Assembly: GCF_004143485.2 (NCBI RefSeq)
Contig: NZ_ML974138.1
Coordinates: forward strand, 29,255-93,254
Origin: Halorussus amylolyticus
Lineage (GTDB): Archaea > Halobacteriota > Halobacteria > Halobacteriales > Haladaptataceae
Direction: 5' to 3'
DNA: 64,000 nt
In this document: positions 33,932-41,876 of the stretch, one piece after another
Numbering within the stretch: the stretch's first letter is position 1
Layout: each line of letters begins with the position of its first letter
Position numbers and translations under genes: made by a program
Notes under the pieces: generated by a model
Database searches by the model: none
The model's input: the letters and a program-made list of their open reading frames with translations, nothing else
Told to the model about the DNA's origin: nothing

Positions 33932-34378
33932 CTACTCGGTGACGACCGTCACCGGCCCGTCGAAGTTGAGGATGATAGATTGGGTGAGGTCGCCGAACAG
34001 CGCCTTTCCGGTAGGCGAGCGCTTCTCACCGGCGATGAACAGGTGGTCGCAGTCGTGGTTCTCTGCGGTTTCGAGGATTTTGTTCTGCTCGTCGCCGACC
34101 GCGCCGACCGACTCGTAATCGACGTCGATGCCGTCGAGGACTTCGCGGCCGATGTCCTCGGCGAACTGCTTCGCGCCGTCGACCGCTTGGCTCGCGGAGT
34201 AGCGGACGCGGTCGTCGGGAATCTCCGCCATCATCTGACGCTTGTCCTCGTACTCCTTGTTGGTGGTGACGTGGAGCAAGACGAGTTCGGCGTCGACCGC
34301 CCCGGCGAGTTCGCCCGCCTCTCGGACGAGGGCTTTCGTTGATTCTTCGGCATCGACGACTGCAAGTGCTCTGTCCAT
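33932..34378 (-). CDS. Universal stress protein (UspA) family
   Basis: A 148-aa UspA-fold protein. It opens with MDRALAVVDAEESTKALV, and has the ATP-binding Gly loop as AGEKRSPTGKALFGDLTQSI near the C-terminus, so it probably binds ATP. Typical single-domain length. The ATG at 34378 follows a short gap after the regulator gene on the same strand. Confidence 0.88.
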   Translation of the reverse strand: MDRALAVVDAEESTKALVREAGELAGAVDAELVLLHVTTNKEYEDKRQMMAEIPDDRVRYSASQAVDGAKQFAEDIGREVLDGIDVDYESVGAVGDEQNKILETAENHDCDHLFIAGEKRSPTGKALFGDLTQSIILNFDGPVTVVTE

Positions 34379-34448
34379 ACCCTGCCATGACACGAGAGCC
34401 AGATAAAGAATCCGGTTAGACGACTGAAAAGGCGTCTCGCGAGCAGGC

Positions 34449-35225
34449 TCACGAATCGCGGCAAAGCGGCGTGGCCCCGGCCGAAATCCGTTCGAACGTG
34501 TCGTCGGCCCACGCGAGCGCAGCGTGCGAGTCGTTACTGACGAACCCGAGGAGCGTGCCGTCGTCGTAGAGCATGACGCCAACCCGGCGGGACTCCTCGC
34601 GGCCGGTCACGACGAGACCGAACGGTCGTTCGCTGGCAGTTCGAGACGCCGAGACCGACTCGCACTCGACGAGCGCGGACAGGTCGGACTTCCGGTGGGT
34701 GAGAAGCCACTCGACCACCGCCTCCGAGAGCACGAGGTCGGCGGTCATCCCGCCGTCCGCGATGCGCTCGCGGTAGATATCGACGTACCGCGGGATGATG
34801 GCCGACGCGAACGCCCGCGCGTGGTCGGCGTCCGCGAGAAACGACGCGAGCGCTTCAACCGGTTCGTGGGGCGAGTGACGACTCGGGAACGAGGCGTCGG
34901 CGTCCGCGAACACCGCGGCGTCGAGCGCCGCGTCGGGCGACAGACGCGCGAGCGCCTCCCGAAACTCGGCGAGACCGTCGAGACGCTCGGCGTGGCGGTC
35001 GTACTCGGTGAGCGCGAGTTCGCCCGCGAGCGTCGTTCGATAGCCGTCGTCGCCGCGCGCGACGAATCCGGCGCGTTCGAGTTCGCGGAGCGCACGGTCG
35101 ATAGTCGAGCGCGATTCGCAGAGGTCGCGAGCGAGTTCGCACTTCTCGGCCGGGCAACGAAGGTGCCGGAGGAAGTGGCTTCGATTTCGAAGACACTTCT
35201 GGAGGTCGGCGGACTCGGGGGACAT
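34449..35225 (-). CDS. FilR1-type HTH transcriptional regulator
   Basis: A 258-aa regulator. The N-terminal winged helix (about 15-75, with CELARDLCESRSTIDRALRELE) is followed by a ligand-binding domain typical of the methanogenesis/FilR1-like family (DIYRERIADGGMTADLVLSE and GLVVTGREESRRVGVMLYD). The gene is the partner of the intergenic region that carries structured element 2. A second member is at 40377. Confidence 0.78.
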   Translation of the reverse strand: MSPESADLQKCLRNRSHFLRHLRCPAEKCELARDLCESRSTIDRALRELERAGFVARGDDGYRTTLAGELALTEYDRHAERLDGLAEFREALARLSPDAALDAAVFADADASFPSRHSPHEPVEALASFLADADHARAFASAIIPRYVDIYRERIADGGMTADLVLSEAVVEWLLTHRKSDLSALVECESVSASRTASERPFGLVVTGREESRRVGVMLYDDGTLLGFVSNDSHAALAWADDTFERISAGATPLCRDS

Positions 35226-35290
35226 GGAAAACGCTACCGACCGATTACATAAGAATTTACAGATACGTCTGACTTAATGTGGCGAAAAGG

Positions 35291-35299
35291 ATTTATATC
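35291..35299 (+). promoter_or_regulatory. TATA box for structured element 2
   Basis: The sequence atttatatc in the gap 35226-35527 points to the plus strand. A transcript would start near 35318-35325, just before the folded element. Confidence 0.5.
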
Positions 35300-35325
35300 C
35301 CTTACTAACTTTCGAGTTAGTCGCT

Positions 35326-35440
35326 CAGAGGATGAGATAAAGGCCACCGGGGCACAACCGTCACGCGCTGGTGCGAACCAGCTGTGTGCCTCTGACGCAC
35401 GCGATACCGTTGTCGTGTACCCGGGGAGTCTCTCTCCCCC
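35326..35440 (+). ncRNA. Candidate structured RNA (element 2)
   Basis: The core is a hairpin 35367-35371/35378-35382 with loop TGCGAA, nested in 35351-35356/35385-35390. CAGAGG at 35326-35331 can alternatively pair with 35389-35394. A GGGGAG/CTCCCC hairpin at about 35423-35438 could end it. It shares TGTGCCTCTGAC (35385-35396) and GGTGCGAACC (35370-35379) with the element at 24.6 kb, in the opposite order. No open frame here looks like a gene. It lies between two minus-strand genes. Confidence 0.55.
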
Positions 35441-35527
35441 ACCCGTCGCCCGGCCGCCCGTCCCCGCGATTCTGCTTCGAGACCAACAAAATCGAGAGTC
35501 CGGGAGTCGAATCGCTCCCCGGCCGGA

Positions 35528-37351
35528 TTAGTCCACTTCGGTCGTGTTGAACATCTGGCGACTCGGACCCGCCGCGCCGAACTCCGGCGGATTCACGTAG
35601 TCGTACCAGAACCGCTCGTCTATCTCGTGGTAGGTCGGCAGGAACGTCACGTCCTCCCAGTTGGCTTCCTCGATTTGGACGTAGGCCTCGTTACGCGCCT
35701 GTTCGGCCTCGTCGGTCGGCGCGGAGTTGTCTTGGACTGTCTGCCACGCCTGCTCGGCCTGACTCGCCGCCTCGGTGTCCGCCCAGTTCGTGTACGAGAT
35801 GGGCGCGTCCTGCGACGTGTCGGTCTGTGGCGGGTTCAGCAACTGCAGGAAGTTGTCGGGCGCGGGCCAGTCCATGACCCACCCGAGCGAGTACGCCTGC
35901 AGATTCCCGTTTCGACCGCGTTCGAGCAGGGTCGAGAACGGCGCGCTCTCGACGTTCATGTCGATGAACGCCGACGCGAGCTGGTCGCGCAGGAGGACGG
36001 CCACGTCGCGCCACGTGTCCGACGACTCGTACACCGTCATGGTGAACGAGTAGCGCTCGTTCTCGCCGTACCCGGCGTCCTGCATCACCTGTCGGGCCTG
36101 GTCGAGTTGGGTCTCGTTGAAGCCGTACGGGTAGTTCTCCTCGGCGTGCTGCTGGTAGGCCTCCGCCCCGCCGGGGTAGATGCTCGGCGGCGTGAAGTGG
36201 TAGGCTGGTTCGCCCCGACCCTTGAAAATCTGTTCGAGAACGTCCTGTTGATTCATCGCGTAGGCCGCGGCCTGCCGCGCGGGCTTCTCGACCGAATCGG
36301 TGTTGAAGCCGACGTAGAACGCGTTGATGGTCGGCACGCCGATGTAACCGAGCGTCTCGCCGCCCGCCCGGTCGACCGGACCGTAAGTTCCGGTCTGGCG
36401 GCCCGAGTCGTCGGTGTTCTCGACGCTGAGGAGGTTCGGGTCGTAGAACTGCGTCGGAATCGGGAAGTAGTCGGCGTTCTGGTTCGTGATGTACGTCCAC
36501 CGGGCGTTGGCGTCCTCCACGATGTTCCAGTGGATGCGCTCTACGTTCGCGACCTGCCCGTGGTAGTCGTCGAATCGCGTGACCGATGCCTCGTCGTTGG
36601 TGGACCAACTCTCGAACGCGAACGGTCCCGACCCCATCGGGTTCTCGGTGGCGAACTCGTCTTGGCTCACCTCGCCGTCGTAGCCCTCGATGTCGCCGAC
36701 GAACCCCTCGGGAACGGCGGCGAACGACGTGTACGCCAGCATCGGGAGCGTGGCGTGGAACGGTTCGGCGAGCGTCATTTCGAGGGTGTAGTCGTCAGTC
36801 GCCTCGACCGCCATCGTACCGGGCTGATAGGTCCCCTCGTCGTCGGTCTCGTGCTGAATGCCGATGGATTCGAGGATGAAGTACGCCCTGCTCGAATTCT
36901 CCGAGGCCGCGAGGCGTTCCCACGCGTACACGAAGTCCTGTGCGGTCACTTCGTCGCCGTTGTGATACGACGCGCCCTCCTTGAGCGTGAACGTGTACGT
37001 CGTGAAGTCGTCGGACGCCTCGTAGTCGGCGGCGAGAAGCGTCTCGACCTCGACCTCGCCGAACGGATAGTTCATCAGCGCGTCGAACAACTGCTGAATC
37101 ACGACGCCCGACGCGGTGTCGGTCGCCTCTATCGGGTCGAGCGTGGTCATCGTGCTGTTGACCAGATTCAGCGTGCCGCCGTCCCCACCCCCCGCTTGAC
37201 CGGTGGTGGTCTCCTGACCGTCCCCAGCAGTTTCGTTTCCGCCCTCGGTCGTGTCCTGTCCGACCGCGGTACCCGTGAGCGCTACAGCCGATGCCGCCCC
37301 GCCGGTCGCTTCGAGGAAGCGACGGCGAGACATGTTGGATTTCTCTGACAT
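35528..37351 (-). CDS. Tat-exported dipeptide-type substrate-binding protein
   Basis: A 607-aa family 5 solute-binding protein. Tat motif SRRRFLEATGG (residues 8-18) is followed by a cleavable signal; there is no lipobox Cys, unlike the other binding proteins here. An acidic Thr/Glu linker leads to the binding domain (EGASYHNGDEVTAQDFVYAWERL). No permease or ATPase gene is adjacent, so it is an orphan that may use permeases encoded elsewhere. A TATA-like sequence (about 37368-37382) fits a leaderless ATG. Confidence 0.88.
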   Translation of the reverse strand: MSEKSNMSRRRFLEATGGAASAVALTGTAVGQDTTEGGNETAGDGQETTTGQAGGGDGGTLNLVNSTMTTLDPIEATDTASGVVIQQLFDALMNYPFGEVEVETLLAADYEASDDFTTYTFTLKEGASYHNGDEVTAQDFVYAWERLAASENSSRAYFILESIGIQHETDDEGTYQPGTMAVEATDDYTLEMTLAEPFHATLPMLAYTSFAAVPEGFVGDIEGYDGEVSQDEFATENPMGSGPFAFESWSTNDEASVTRFDDYHGQVANVERIHWNIVEDANARWTYITNQNADYFPIPTQFYDPNLLSVENTDDSGRQTGTYGPVDRAGGETLGYIGVPTINAFYVGFNTDSVEKPARQAAAYAMNQQDVLEQIFKGRGEPAYHFTPPSIYPGGAEAYQQHAEENYPYGFNETQLDQARQVMQDAGYGENERYSFTMTVYESSDTWRDVAVLLRDQLASAFIDMNVESAPFSTLLERGRNGNLQAYSLGWVMDWPAPDNFLQLLNPPQTDTSQDAPISYTNWADTEAASQAEQAWQTVQDNSAPTDEAEQARNEAYVQIEEANWEDVTFLPTYHEIDERFWYDYVNPPEFGAAGPSRQMFNTTEVD

Positions 37352-37600
37352 CCCGATGAAACGACGACGGAGAGATATATGTATCTAATTATTTATAATG
37401 TGGTTTGTAGTTATTGGTAAAACTAGACGACGGTGTCGTGTGTTTTAGGTAACAGTTTCGAATAGAAAGGCGTTCGGGCCGTGAACGGACGAGCGAGCGG
37501 TTCGAGCGCGGCGAAATCGAGAATACGCCGCTGTGATTAGGGCTTGCAGTCGGTGGTCGCCGCGCCGAGGGGTTTCCGAGTGCGGGGAACGGAGCGTGAT
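37352..37600. other. Intergenic region
   Basis: It contains the promoter of the substrate-binding protein (tatatgtatc near 37376), an AT-rich stretch, and then GC-rich sequence. No coding or RNA feature was found. Confidence 0.4.
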
Positions 37601-37879
37601 TCAGTCCACGTACAGACTGTACGTGATGACTGCGAAGCCGAGCGCGGTCAGGCCGCTCTCGATGACCAGCACGAAGCTTCGGTCGATTCCTGTGGCCTGG
37701 TCGGCGATACCCGCCAGAAACGCGCCGAGCGTGACGACCGCGAAGCCGAGCGAGAGCGCCCGGAGGGCGGGCGACCCGGTCCGGCGGTAGGCCTTGAACG
37801 CGAAGTAGGTGATGAGACCGCCGAGTAGCAGCGTGATGGTCTTCAACGCGACGACGAGCGTGGTGATGTCGTGAGTCAT
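37601..37879 (-). CDS. Small DUF7521-like membrane protein
   Basis: A 92-aa protein with three predicted helices (TLVVALKTITLLLGGLITYF, ALRALSLGFAVVTLGAFLAG, ESGLTALGFAVITYSLYV). It resembles the haloarchaeal DUF7521 family. Its ATG overlaps the stop of the HTH gene (ATGA, 37876-37879), so both are translated from one mRNA. The HTH-plus-DUF7521 pair is frequent in haloarchaea; function unknown. Confidence 0.8.
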   Translation of the reverse strand: MTHDITTLVVALKTITLLLGGLITYFAFKAYRRTGSPALRALSLGFAVVTLGAFLAGIADQATGIDRSFVLVIESGLTALGFAVITYSLYVD

Positions 37880-38253
37880 GTCTGTTTTCGCACCTCCGAC
37901 CACATGTCCGCGAGGCGCTCCTCGGCCGACCGGGAGGGCCGCGAGACCCCGACTTCGAACTCGCGGGCCTCCGTGATGGCGAGTCGAACCTCCTCGAAGT
38001 CGAGGTCGTAGCGCGTCGTGTGGTGGCCGTCGCTCCGGACCTCGGTGAGTTCCCGGAGCAGGGACGCATCGCTCAGCAAGTCGAGTTTCCGGTACACCGT
38101 CGAGAGCGGGATGTCGGTCGCGTCCGAGAGTTCGCTCGCGGTCATGGGTTCGTCCAGTCGTTTGACGATGGCCCGGCAGTCGGGGTCGTCGAGCGCGCCG
38201 AGGACCGCTTGGAGGTCGGGTGCGTCCTCCACTCTGACCGGGTCTCGTACCAT
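37876..38253 (-). CDS. ArsR-like HTH regulator paired with DUF7521
   Basis: A 125-aa winged-helix protein. The recognition region is MTASELSDATDIPLSTVYRKLDLLSD (about 40-65). The longer open frame to 38343 is rejected because its N-terminus is not protein-like; the ATG at 38253 gives the typical length. It is translationally coupled to the membrane gene. Confidence 0.82.
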   Translation of the reverse strand: MVRDPVRVEDAPDLQAVLGALDDPDCRAIVKRLDEPMTASELSDATDIPLSTVYRKLDLLSDASLLRELTEVRSDGHHTTRYDLDFEEVRLAITEAREFEVGVSRPSRSAEERLADMWSEVRKQT

Positions 38254-38298
38254 CCGTCCAACTCTTACCCCACACCATACATAATTCGTTCGACCTGC

Positions 38299-38329
38299 GC
38301 GCGGTCCGGGCGGGTCGCCCGGACCGCGC
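38299..38329. repeat. Perfect 13-bp inverted repeat between divergent genes
   Basis: GCGCGGTCCGGGC, five-base loop, then the exact reverse complement. It lies in the 206-bp gap that holds the promoters of the HTH/DUF7521 genes (minus) and the copper oxidase (plus, TATA-like tttatata at about 38428). Confidence 0.75.
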
Positions 38330-38459
38330 CGGGGTCGGACCACCTCGACCTGGAGTTTCGCCTGACTCGGACCGCACCGAACATGTTCGCTCTCGTTTTC
38401 ACCGGCCGGGAATCAGCTTCTCGTCCTTTATATAGAGGGTGTAAATCACCGAATGTACC

Positions 38460-39608
38460 ATGACCACTTTCGGCGCACCCGGAAACGGACCATCTCGGCG
38501 CGACTTTCTGAAAGCGACGGGCGCTGGCGGACTCGCGACCGCCGCTGGCTGTACGGCCCCGAGCGCCCCCGACCAACGGGCACAGACCACCAATCAAGAG
38601 GCGATGCAGAGCGACGACGACTCGCTCCCGACCACGAGTCCCCCCGAAATCGTGAACGTGGACGAGCAGGGCGGGAAGGTCACGCTCCAGTCCACGCCCG
38701 CACGCCACGACGTTCATCCCGGCGAGTCGATGGGCGGCCCGGTCGAACTCCCGCAGGTGTGGGCGTTCAAGACCGAGGACGGCGAACCGAGCGTTCCCGG
38801 ACCCATCCTCCGGACCACCGAGGGCGAGGACATGGAAGTGACGTTCGACAACTCCGAGGGCGCGCGCGCCCACACCGTCCACTTCCACGGCGTCCGGAAG
38901 ACGTGGGAGAACGACGGCGTGCCGACGACCACGGGAATCACGGTAAATCCCGGCGAGAGCCACACCTACCAGATTCCGGCCAACACGCCCGGGACACACG
39001 TCTACCATTGTCACTTCCAAACCCACCGACACATAGACATGGGGATGTACGGCATCTTCCGCGTGGACCCGAAGGGCTACGAAGAGGCCGACAAGGAGCA
39101 CTTCCTCACGTTCAAGGACTGGGACTCACGGCTTCCGCGACAGATGGCGGGCGAGGACGTGAACTACAATCCGCGCGACCGCCACCCCGACGTGTTCACC
39201 GTCAACGGCAAGAGCGCGCCCCGAACCCTCCACCCCGAGGACGGGTCGCCCATCATCGTCCAAGAGGGCGACACGGTTCGCCTCCACCTCGTCAACGGCG
39301 GCTACATGTCCCACCCGATGCACATCCACAATCACCGCTTCCAGGTGATTGCGAAAGACGGCGGGACGATTCCCGAGGGCGCGAGACACGAGGAGGACGT
39401 GACCAACATCGCGCCCGCCGAGCGCCACACCATCGAGTTCGAGGCCGACGCCGACCCCGGAATCTACCTGATGCACTGCCACAAGGTCAACCACGTCATG
39501 AACGGCCGGAGCTACCCCGGCGGGATGCTCACGGGACTCGTCTACGAGTCGGTGATGGACAGCGACATCTTCGCCGACCTGATGGAGTACGCGGGCTACG
39601 AGGGGTGA
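38460..39608 (+). CDS. Tat-exported multicopper oxidase
   Basis: A 382-aa two-domain copper enzyme. Tat motif SRRDFLKATG and lipobox AAGC (C31) point to a lipid-anchored extracytoplasmic protein. Copper motifs are HTVHFHG (near 141), YHCHFQTHRHIDMGMYG (near 182, like the type-1 site of nitrite reductases), HPMHIHNHRF (near 284) and MHCHKVNH (near 339). It probably oxidises organic substrates or nitrogen oxides; the natural substrate is unknown. The halocyanin gene 5 bp downstream may be its electron partner. Confidence 0.85.
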   Translation: MTTFGAPGNGPSRRDFLKATGAGGLATAAGCTAPSAPDQRAQTTNQEAMQSDDDSLPTTSPPEIVNVDEQGGKVTLQSTPARHDVHPGESMGGPVELPQVWAFKTEDGEPSVPGPILRTTEGEDMEVTFDNSEGARAHTVHFHGVRKTWENDGVPTTTGITVNPGESHTYQIPANTPGTHVYHCHFQTHRHIDMGMYGIFRVDPKGYEEADKEHFLTFKDWDSRLPRQMAGEDVNYNPRDRHPDVFTVNGKSAPRTLHPEDGSPIIVQEGDTVRLHLVNGGYMSHPMHIHNHRFQVIAKDGGTIPEGARHEEDVTNIAPAERHTIEFEADADPGIYLMHCHKVNHVMNGRSYPGGMLTGLVYESVMDSDIFADLMEYAGYEG

Positions 39609-39613
39609 TTCCG

Positions 39614-40264
39614 ATGAGAGACTCCACCACCCGGCGCGACTTCCTCAGGGGCACGGCCACGGCGACCGCGGCCGCCACAGCGACGGCGGTTGGAGCGAGC
39701 GCGGCCGCGACCCCGGCTGCGGCCCAGTCCGAGACCGACCTCGACGCGTGGTTCGACGGCGTGGAGAACTACGACGGCGTTGAGGACATGACCGGCGAGG
39801 ACGAGGTGACAATCGAGGTCGGCGCGCAGGGCAACGGCGGCGGGTTCGCGTTCGGTCCGGCGGCGGTCCGCATCGACCCCGGAACCACGGTCGTCTGGGA
39901 GTGGACCGGTGTAGGCGGGAGCCACAACGTCGCGACAAAAGACGGCGCGTTCGAGAGCGAGATGACCGACGAAGAGGGCCACACCTTCGAGTACACCGCC
40001 GACGAGGAGGGCGTGTTCCGGTACGTCTGCGTGCCCCACGAGTCGATGGGCATGAAGGGCGCGCTCGTCGTCGGTGACACAGAAGTCGGGGCGGCCGCGT
40101 CGGGCGGGTGGTCGGGGACCGAAATCTCGCCCGGACTCGCCGCGGTCGGCGGGAGCGTCCTGCTCGGGATCCTCTCGCCCATCGCGTTCGCGGCGTTCCT
40201 GTTCGGCCGCGGTAGCGAGGAACCGGCGACCGACGCCCACCGACCTGAACTCCCCACGGAGTAG
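39614..40264 (+). CDS. Halocyanin (blue copper protein)
   Basis: A 216-aa protein. Tat motif TRRDFLRG (residues 6-13) precedes an Ala/Thr-rich signal. The plastocyanin fold carries copper ligands H (GSHN, near 103), C (YVCVPH, near 138), H and M (ESMGM). The C-terminus has one transmembrane helix (AAVGGSVLLGILSPIAFAAF) as an anchor. It carries electrons in the periplasm, likely to or from the oxidase encoded just upstream. Confidence 0.9.
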   Translation: MRDSTTRRDFLRGTATATAAATATAVGASAAATPAAAQSETDLDAWFDGVENYDGVEDMTGEDEVTIEVGAQGNGGGFAFGPAAVRIDPGTTVVWEWTGVGGSHNVATKDGAFESEMTDEEGHTFEYTADEEGVFRYVCVPHESMGMKGALVVGDTEVGAAASGGWSGTEISPGLAAVGGSVLLGILSPIAFAAFLFGRGSEEPATDAHRPELPTE

Positions 40265-40376
40265 AACCGGAGTCGATAGGTCGATTTCTCCGGCTTCGAG
40301 CGGCGTACACCTCGTTTTGGCCAACTGTCCTCCCATCGGACAGAACATCTATACGGTTTCCGTGAGTAGATATACC

Positions 40377-41186
40377 ATGATATCGAGTACCACGAAGTCG
40401 CCGGTAGACGACATCGGGTACCTCGTGCGGTCCGACCATCGCGTTCCGACGCTCGTCGCGCTGACCGAGCGCCCGCGGAGTCGGTCGGAACTCTGGGAGC
40501 TGACCGGGGTTTCGTCGTCCACGATTCGACGAACGCTCTCGGAGTTCGAGGAGCGAAACTGGATTCGAAAGTGCGGATACCGGTACGAGGCGACTCAGTC
40601 GGGCGCGTTCGTCGCAGACGCGATGGAGGACCTCCTCGAACGGGTCGAAACCGAGCGAAAGCTCCGGGACGTGTGGCACTGGCTCCCGGACGAGGAGACC
40701 GGGTTCACCATCGACATGTGCGCCGACGCGGTCGTGACGACCGCCGAGGCCGACGACCCGTACCGACCGGTGAACCGATTCGTCTCCCTGCTCCGGGCGA
40801 CCGAGCGGTTCCGGTTCGTCGGCGTCGATATCGCCTTGCTCGAACCCTGCAAGGACGAGTTCCGCGAGCAAATCATCGACGGCATGCGAGCCGAGATAAT
40901 CGACCCGCCGAGCGTGGCCAGATACGTCCTCTCGGCGTACTCGGACCACTGCGCCGAACCGCTCGAAAGCGACAATCTCACGGTTAAACTCCACGACGAC
41001 CTGCCGCCGTACGGAATCAGCATCTTCGACCACCGAGTGGGAATCTGCTGTTACGAACGCGACACCGGGACGGTGCGCGCGTTCATCGACTCGGACGACC
41101 CGAGGGTGCGCGAGTGGGCGAAATCGACCTACGAGTCATACCGACGCGAGGCACGACCGCTCGCGCTCGAACCGGCGGCGGAATGA
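40377..41186 (+). CDS. FilR1-type HTH transcriptional regulator (second copy)
   Basis: A 269-aa regulator with an N-terminal winged helix (SRSELWELTGVSSSTIRRTLSEFE) and a C-terminal sensor domain like the protein at 34449. The ATG at 40377 has a TATA-like catctatac about 27 bp upstream. The longer open frame upstream lies out of phase in the halocyanin gene. Possible targets are the copper oxidase and halocyanin genes. Confidence 0.78.
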   Translation: MISSTTKSPVDDIGYLVRSDHRVPTLVALTERPRSRSELWELTGVSSSTIRRTLSEFEERNWIRKCGYRYEATQSGAFVADAMEDLLERVETERKLRDVWHWLPDEETGFTIDMCADAVVTTAEADDPYRPVNRFVSLLRATERFRFVGVDIALLEPCKDEFREQIIDGMRAEIIDPPSVARYVLSAYSDHCAEPLESDNLTVKLHDDLPPYGISIFDHRVGICCYERDTGTVRAFIDSDDPRVREWAKSTYESYRREARPLALEPAAE

Positions 41187-41210
41187 GTAGCCGACTCCGG
41201 GACGAGACGG

Positions 41211-41246
41211 AGTGCGGGTTCGCTCCGTTCGGAGCGAACCCGCACT
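41211..41246. repeat. Perfect 16-bp hairpin after the FilR1-like gene
   Basis: AGTGCGGGTTCGCTCC, loop GTTC, then the exact reverse complement. It is 25 bp after the stop codon. It may act as a transcription terminator or RNA end; no T-run follows, so that is uncertain. Confidence 0.7.
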
Positions 41247-41276
41247 ACTCGGTGAGTCGAATAGCGGACGGTTTCC

Positions 41277-41384
41277 CGTATCTGGACGGTTTCTCGTATC
41301 TGGACTGCCTCTCGTTTCCGGACCGTCTCTCGTATCTGGACTGCCTCTCGTTTCCGGACCGTCTCTCGTATCCGGACGCGGTCG
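41277..41384. repeat. Six 18-bp tandem repeats, alternating types A and B
   Basis: Units start at 41277, 41295, 41313, 41331, 41349 and 41367. Type A is CGTATCTGGACTGCCTCT and type B is CGTTTCCGGACCGTCTCT. The order is A-like, A, B, A, B, degenerate. Translated in frame it would give a six-residue repeat, but there is no ordinary gene here. The array is in the gap upstream of the DUF1059 gene. Confidence 0.75.
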
Positions 41385-41420
41385 CCTTCCACCGACTGCA
41401 CGGGCGGCAGTGACTGCCGA

Positions 41421-41446
41421 ACCGTCACCAGATAGCTATCTACCCC
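41421..41446 (+). promoter_or_regulatory. Promoter motif shared by the DUF1059 and OsmC genes (copy 1)
   Basis: ACCGTCACCAGATAGCTATC and the following TACCC match a second copy at 41812-41836 (ACCGCACCAAATAGCTACC, TACG). The ATAGCTA element is 56 bp upstream of the DUF1059 start; in the second copy it is 55 bp upstream of the OsmC start. The shared position suggests a common regulator or basal promoter. Confidence 0.55.
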
Positions 41447-41487
41447 TCGGAATCGTCACGTCTCACGCCGAAAGGCGAGGAGTACTC

Positions 41488-41661
41488 ATGGCGCAAGCGC
41501 ACAAACTCGATTGCGAATCGGTGTCGGCAGAGTGCCGATTCATCGTCCAATCGGAAGACGAATCGGAAGCGGTCGAACTGGCCACGAAACACATGAAGGA
41601 AGTCCACGGTCAGGACGTCACGGCCGAGGAACTCCGGGCGGAGCACCTCCAAGTCGTCTGA
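41488..41661 (+). CDS. DUF1059 family small protein
   Basis: A 57-aa protein, MAQAHKLDCESVSAECRF at the start and a helix ATKHMKEVHGQDVTAEEL at the end, which is the DUF1059 pattern. Function unknown. It has the promoter motif at 41421 and a sister promoter at the OsmC gene. Confidence 0.8.
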   Translation: MAQAHKLDCESVSAECRFIVQSEDESEAVELATKHMKEVHGQDVTAEELRAEHLQVV

Positions 41662-41733
41662 CGGGGCTTACCTTCGATTTTTGCCGTCCGGTCAGCGTTC
41701 GAGAGCGGTTGCGACGGGGGTTCACTCAGGTAC

Positions 41734-41772
41734 GTCATCGACTGCAACCGGGACCCGGTTGCAGTCGATGAC
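41734..41772. repeat. Perfect 19-bp hairpin with a one-base centre
   Basis: GTCATCGACTGCAACCGGG, then A, then the exact reverse complement. It lies between the DUF1059 and OsmC genes. Strong enough to form a cruciform or RNA hairpin; it belongs to the same family of long perfect palindromes. Confidence 0.75.
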
Positions 41773-41811
41773 CGCGTTCCAGCCGCTGCGCGGACGGCAC
41801 CGACTGGAGAA

Positions 41812-41837
41812 ACCGCACCAAATAGCTACCTACGCTT
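41812..41837 (+). promoter_or_regulatory. Promoter motif shared by the DUF1059 and OsmC genes (copy 2)
   Basis: The AACCGCACCAAATAGCTACC element, 55 bp upstream of the OsmC start codon, matches copy 1 at 41421-41446. The sequence upstream of both copies (cgactg and cggcag/cggcac words) is also similar, so a larger promoter block may have been duplicated. Confidence 0.55.
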
Positions 41838-41876
41838 CGCGCTCGAATCCCTCCTGCGGAATGGTGAAACAGAACC

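Noticed and set aside
35277..35531. 84-codon plus-strand frame in the 35.3-kb gap
   Set aside because: It runs through the palindromic helices of element 2 and has no typical haloarchaeal acidic composition.
41277..41384. 18-bp tandem repeats as CRISPR or as a coding repeat
   Set aside because: No spacers, and the frames through the repeats lack a start, a promoter and normal composition.
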